A stretch of 64,000 bases of DNA, taken from the NCBI RefSeq assembly GCF_027257175.1, contig NZ_JAPFGD010000001.1, positions 124,001 through 188,000 of the forward strand. Direction: 5' to 3'. Position 1 is the first letter of the stretch; each line of letters opens with the position of its first letter. A program made the translations under genes and the position numbers. Positions 60,879 through 64,000 of this stretch are shown here, in pieces. The stretch comes from Castellaniella sp. S9. GTDB taxonomy: Bacteria; Pseudomonadota; Gammaproteobacteria; Burkholderiales; Burkholderiaceae_B. The notes beneath the pieces are model-generated. The model saw only the letters and a list, made by a program, of their open reading frames with translations, had not been told where the DNA came from and made no database searches.

Positions 60879-63203
60879 TCAGCCCAGCATTTCCTTCAGG
60901 GCATAGAGCTTGACCAGCGCCGCAGAGGCCTGCGCAGGCCGCAATGCGTTCTGGCCGAGCAGGCGGGCGCACACCGAGGCGCTGCGCGCCAGGCGCGGGT
61001 CGCGCCACAGGCGCCACGCCGCCAAGCCCAGTTGGGCCGCTGCGAGACTGTCGTCCAGCAAGGCGTCGGCCCCGCCATCGGCGTCCTCGAGCGTCGCCGC
61101 GGCCAGGCGCCATGCCGCCTGGCAATCGATGCGCGCGGCCAGGGCGCGCGCCAGGATGGCGGGATCCTCGGGCCCGCGTAGCGAGGCCATGGCATGCCAG
61201 CGGCGCAACTCGCGGCCGTCGCGGCGATCGACGGCCCGCAGACAGACCGCACGCACGGCAAGAGGCGCGCCACCGCGTGAATGCAAGCTGACCGGACCCA
61301 CGCCCGCCCATAGGGCGACGTGAGCGTCGTCCAGGCCGGCGAGGGGCGGCCGGTGGGCGAACGTCTCGGCGGCCACGGGCTGGACGTCCAGGCGGCGGCA
61401 GGCGGCCGACAGCGTGGCCGGCTCGCCGTCCTCGTAGACCCGGGTGCGGGCGCCGCACTGCGCGAGCCAGGCCAGCCCTCGCGATTCCAGTGTCCGCCAT
61501 AATGCGGGCGTTCCCCCTTCGAAGACATGCAGTACGGGGCCGGCGGCCGCACCGGATTCGGCATCGATCTGCGCCAGCAAGGCGTCGGTCTGCGAAGGCA
61601 CGGACGGTCGATGCGAGCCGGTCGAGGAATACCAGCCCTCGGCCAGCAGCCACTGCTGGGATGTCGCCGCCAGTATGCGGCCGTCGAGGCCGCAGCAGGC
61701 GCTGGTGACCCAGGTGCCGCGCCGCGCCCCCGGGCGCACGGGAATACGGCCGTGCACCGCCAGCGCCGAGGCGTCGGGCTCGGCCAGTTCGCGCCGGGCG
61801 GCGCCCCGAAGGCGGCCGACACCTTCGGCCGCGCGCGGCGCCCCGGCCGTGCCCCGGATGCGCCACAGCGTGTAGCCCTCGGACAGGACCGGATCCTCGT
61901 CCAGGGCGGCGACCGCCGCCCGCAGGTCTTCGTCGGCGAGCGTTTCGCCGCCGTGGGCCGACAGGGTCAGCAGACGAGGCAGCAGCGCCTTGCGGCGTTG
62001 GGCGGCGGCCGCCTCTTCCGGATCCTCGACCGGTCGCGTCATGGACAGCAGGGCCGCCAGGTCGGCCTCGGTAGGGGCGTACAGCGTGCGCCCGCCCTGT
62101 GCCGGCGCCAGGGCATGGTCGACCAGCGCGGCCGCCGACAGGAACAGCAAGTGTTCGGGCACCTTCTGCCCGTTGGAGACGTAATGGATGGGCAATTGAT
62201 AGCGGATCGCGGTGTCCAGCGCGGCACCCAGGCGGCTGGCTTCGTCCAGCTTGGTGATGATGCAGCCGCGCAGCGGCGTGCCGCCGTCTCCGGCGTACGA
62301 GCGCGCCACCTCGTCGAGGGTATCGCCATGGCTGGAGGCATTGAGCACCAACAACCGCGAGACGTCGCGCCCCGCGCCCGCCAGCAGGGCCGCCTGCTCG
62401 GGCAGGGCCTGGTCGCGCTGGCTGATGCCGACATTGTCGATCAGGACCGTCTGGTCGTCCCGCACGCCCTGGACGACGCACCGCATCTCGTGGATGTCCT
62501 GCACCACGTGTACGGGCACGTGCAGCATCTGGCCGTAGATCTTCAGTTGCTCGTGCGCCCCGATCCGGTAGGTGTCGGTGGTGACCAGGACGAGGCTTCC
62601 GGGACCGGCCCGCCGCACGCAGCGCGCCGCGAGCTTGGCGATCGTGGTGGTCTTGCCGACCCCGGTGGGGCCGACCAGTGCCAGGACGAGCCCCGGCCGC
62701 CACAACGCCTCCTCGGTGGCCAGGACCGGCAGGTGCTTGACGAGCTCGCCGCGCGCCCACTGGAATGCGGCTCGCTCGCCCAGGTGTTCGGGCAGGCGCT
62801 TGAGCATGGCCCGCAGCAGGGCCGTGCTGAAACCAAAGCGCAGCAGCGTCTGAAACAGCATCACCGCAGCCGGCGCACGCCGCAACTGGTTGCCCCACAA
62901 CAGCTCGTCGATGCGGCTCTCGAGCGAACCGCGCAGCTCGCCGATGGCGCCCACGACGTCCTGCTCCTGCGGCGGCACGGCGGGACGGACGGCCGCCGCC
63001 GGCCGCGCGGATGGGGCCGGAGGTATCGGCGCCGCGGGCGCGCCGGCAACCGGCGGGGACTCGGGGGTCTGGTCGGTCGCCAGGATCTCGACCCCGCCGT
63101 TGATGCGCTTGTTCGAGATGATCAGGGCGTCGGGGCCCAGCGCCAGGCGCACCTGGCGCATGGCCTCGCGATTCGTGGCGCCGAAGAAACGGCTGATGTT
63201 CAT
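60879..63203 (-). CDS. flhF: Flagellar SRP-like GTPase FlhF with long C-terminal extension
   Basis: A 774-residue FlhF. The B region and N domain cover residues 1-165; the SRP GTPase has P-loop GPTGVGKTTTIAK (178-190), TTDTYRIGAHEQLKIYG (208-224), IDNVG in place of DTAG (about 255), and ITKLDEASRLG (316-326). The domain ends near 395. The remaining 380 residues have no motif that I recognise; family members such as Pseudomonas FlhF are about 430 residues in total. FlhF sets number and site of flagella. Its ATG overlaps the flhA stop by four bases. Confidence 0.93.
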   Translation of the reverse strand: MNISRFFGATNREAMRQVRLALGPDALIISNKRINGGVEILATDQTPESPPVAGAPAAPIPPAPSARPAAAVRPAVPPQEQDVVGAIGELRGSLESRIDELLWGNQLRRAPAAVMLFQTLLRFGFSTALLRAMLKRLPEHLGERAAFQWARGELVKHLPVLATEEALWRPGLVLALVGPTGVGKTTTIAKLAARCVRRAGPGSLVLVTTDTYRIGAHEQLKIYGQMLHVPVHVVQDIHEMRCVVQGVRDDQTVLIDNVGISQRDQALPEQAALLAGAGRDVSRLLVLNASSHGDTLDEVARSYAGDGGTPLRGCIITKLDEASRLGAALDTAIRYQLPIHYVSNGQKVPEHLLFLSAAALVDHALAPAQGGRTLYAPTEADLAALLSMTRPVEDPEEAAAAQRRKALLPRLLTLSAHGGETLADEDLRAAVAALDEDPVLSEGYTLWRIRGTAGAPRAAEGVGRLRGAARRELAEPDASALAVHGRIPVRPGARRGTWVTSACCGLDGRILAATSQQWLLAEGWYSSTGSHRPSVPSQTDALLAQIDAESGAAAGPVLHVFEGGTPALWRTLESRGLAWLAQCGARTRVYEDGEPATLSAACRRLDVQPVAAETFAHRPPLAGLDDAHVALWAGVGPVSLHSRGGAPLAVRAVCLRAVDRRDGRELRRWHAMASLRGPEDPAILARALAARIDCQAAWRLAAATLEDADGGADALLDDSLAAAQLGLAAWRLWRDPRLARSASVCARLLGQNALRPAQASAALVKLYALKEMLG

Positions 63204-64000
63204 CCGGTGCTCCCGCCGATGACGGCGGTGATGCGCATCATGCGCTCGTCAGGGATCTCGGCGCTGGACAGCACCCCCATTTGCGGAATGTGATGGCGCA
63301 GGAAGCGCGACAGCGAGGCGCGCAGGGACGGCGGAACGACGAGCACCGGCGCCTCGGCCTTGTCTTCCTGCTCCTGCACGACCCGCAGGGTGTCGGCCAG
63401 CAGACTCTCGGCCAGGCCGGGTTCGAGTGCGCCGTTGCCGCCCATGGCCTGCATGAGGACGCGCTCGAGGCGGGCATCCAGGCCGATGGCCCGCAACTCG
63501 CCCTCGCCCGGGAACCAGTGCTGGGTGATGGCGCGGCCCAGGGCCACGCGCACCAGGGCCAGCAATTCGCCCTGGTCGGGCCCGCCCGAGGGATTGAGCG
63601 CAGCCAGGCGCGGGGCGTGCTCGGTGACCGTCTCAAGGATGGAGCGCACGTCGCGGATGGGCACCTCCTCGTCCAGGAGGCCGCGCAGCAGGTTCTGCAG
63701 CTGCGACAGGGAAAGGGTCTTGGGCACCAGGTCCTCGACCAGCTTGGGCAGCTCGCGCCCGACGTGATCCAGCAGTTGCTGGACCTCCTGGCGGCCCAGC
63801 AGCCGGGCGCCATGGCGGTGCATCAGGTGGTTCAGGTGGGTGGCGACCACCGTCGCGGCATCCACCACCGTATAGCCGGCGATCTGGGCCTGCTCGCGCA
63901 AAGACACATCGATCCAGGTCGCCGGCAGGCCGAAGGCGGGATCGGTGGTCTCGGTGCCCTGCAGCTTCATCGTCACGCCACCCGGATCGATCGCCAGCCA
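63200..64000 (-). CDS. flhA: Flagellar export gate protein FlhA, C-terminal part
   Basis: The last 266 residues of FlhA, cut by the right window edge. It covers the cytoplasmic nonameric ring region: GLPATWIDVSLREQAQIAGY, VVDAATVVATHLNHLMHRHG, LLGRQEVQQLLDHVGRELPK and IGLDARLERVLMQAMG. This part docks export chaperones. The frame stays open to base 64000 (WLAIDPGG), so the gene continues beyond. It overlaps flhF by four bases. Confidence 0.97.
   Translation of the reverse strand, partial: WLAIDPGGVTMKLQGTETTDPAFGLPATWIDVSLREQAQIAGYTVVDAATVVATHLNHLMHRHGARLLGRQEVQQLLDHVGRELPKLVEDLVPKTLSLSQLQNLLRGLLDEEVPIRDVRSILETVTEHAPRLAALNPSGGPDQGELLALVRVALGRAITQHWFPGEGELRAIGLDARLERVLMQAMGGNGALEPGLAESLLADTLRVVQEQEDKAEAPVLVVPPSLRASLSRFLRHHIPQMGVLSSAEIPDERMMRITAVIGGSTG

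Overview
The window is GC-rich, tightly packed DNA from a flagellated betaproteobacterium, most likely family Alcaligenaceae (Bordetella, Achromobacter, Castellaniella and relatives). This assignment rests on recognised protein relationships and gene order, not on a database search: a ZIP transporter very close to Bordetella BbZIP, a branched-chain-type ABC importer beside a PrpF/FAD-reductase catabolic set, and one contiguous flagellar cluster of the betaproteobacterial type. No rRNA, tRNA or CRISPR array was seen.

Positions 1-19.8 kb are ordinary metabolic genes. A leftward unit encodes an aldehyde dehydrogenase, a TcuA-like FAD reductase, a Liv-type importer (binding protein, two permeases, two ATPases) and a PrpF isomerase. 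It lies opposite a LysR regulator, with palindromes in the shared promoter. Single genes follow: quinone-reductase-like MDR, serine acetyltransferase, Gfo/Idh/MocA oxidoreductase, SDR epimerase, YgiD dioxygenase, an ABC ATPase with damaged motifs, and membrane glucose dehydrogenase (Gcd).

Positions 19.9-30.6 kb are an accessory region inserted around the flagellin gene. It holds a broken Phd-like antitoxin, BrnT/BrnA, two inverted partial copies of an Rpn/DUF4351 gene flanking fliC and a dead IS66 element, a ZIP metal transporter, two different HicAB pairs, an orphan RfbC and a hemerythrin with an NsrR-box-like operator.

Positions 30.7-64 kb are the flagellar cluster: fliA; flaG-fliD-fliS-fliT-fliK-like-fhlB; fliE; fliFGHIJKLMNOPQR; a lipoprotein with flgLKJIHGFEDCB on the other strand; flgA-flgM-flgN; and flhF with the end of flhA. 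Four sites fit one local sigma-28 pattern (TAAA-N15-nCCGTnAn) and sit in front of fliC, flaG-fliDST, flgKL and flgMN, which is the expected late class under FliA/FlgM control. Notable within the cluster are a duplicated module in the hook protein FlgE, a duplicated motif in FliN, a very long C-terminal extension on FlhF, and a perfect 16-bp inverted repeat containing the stop codons of the convergent genes fhlB and fliE.
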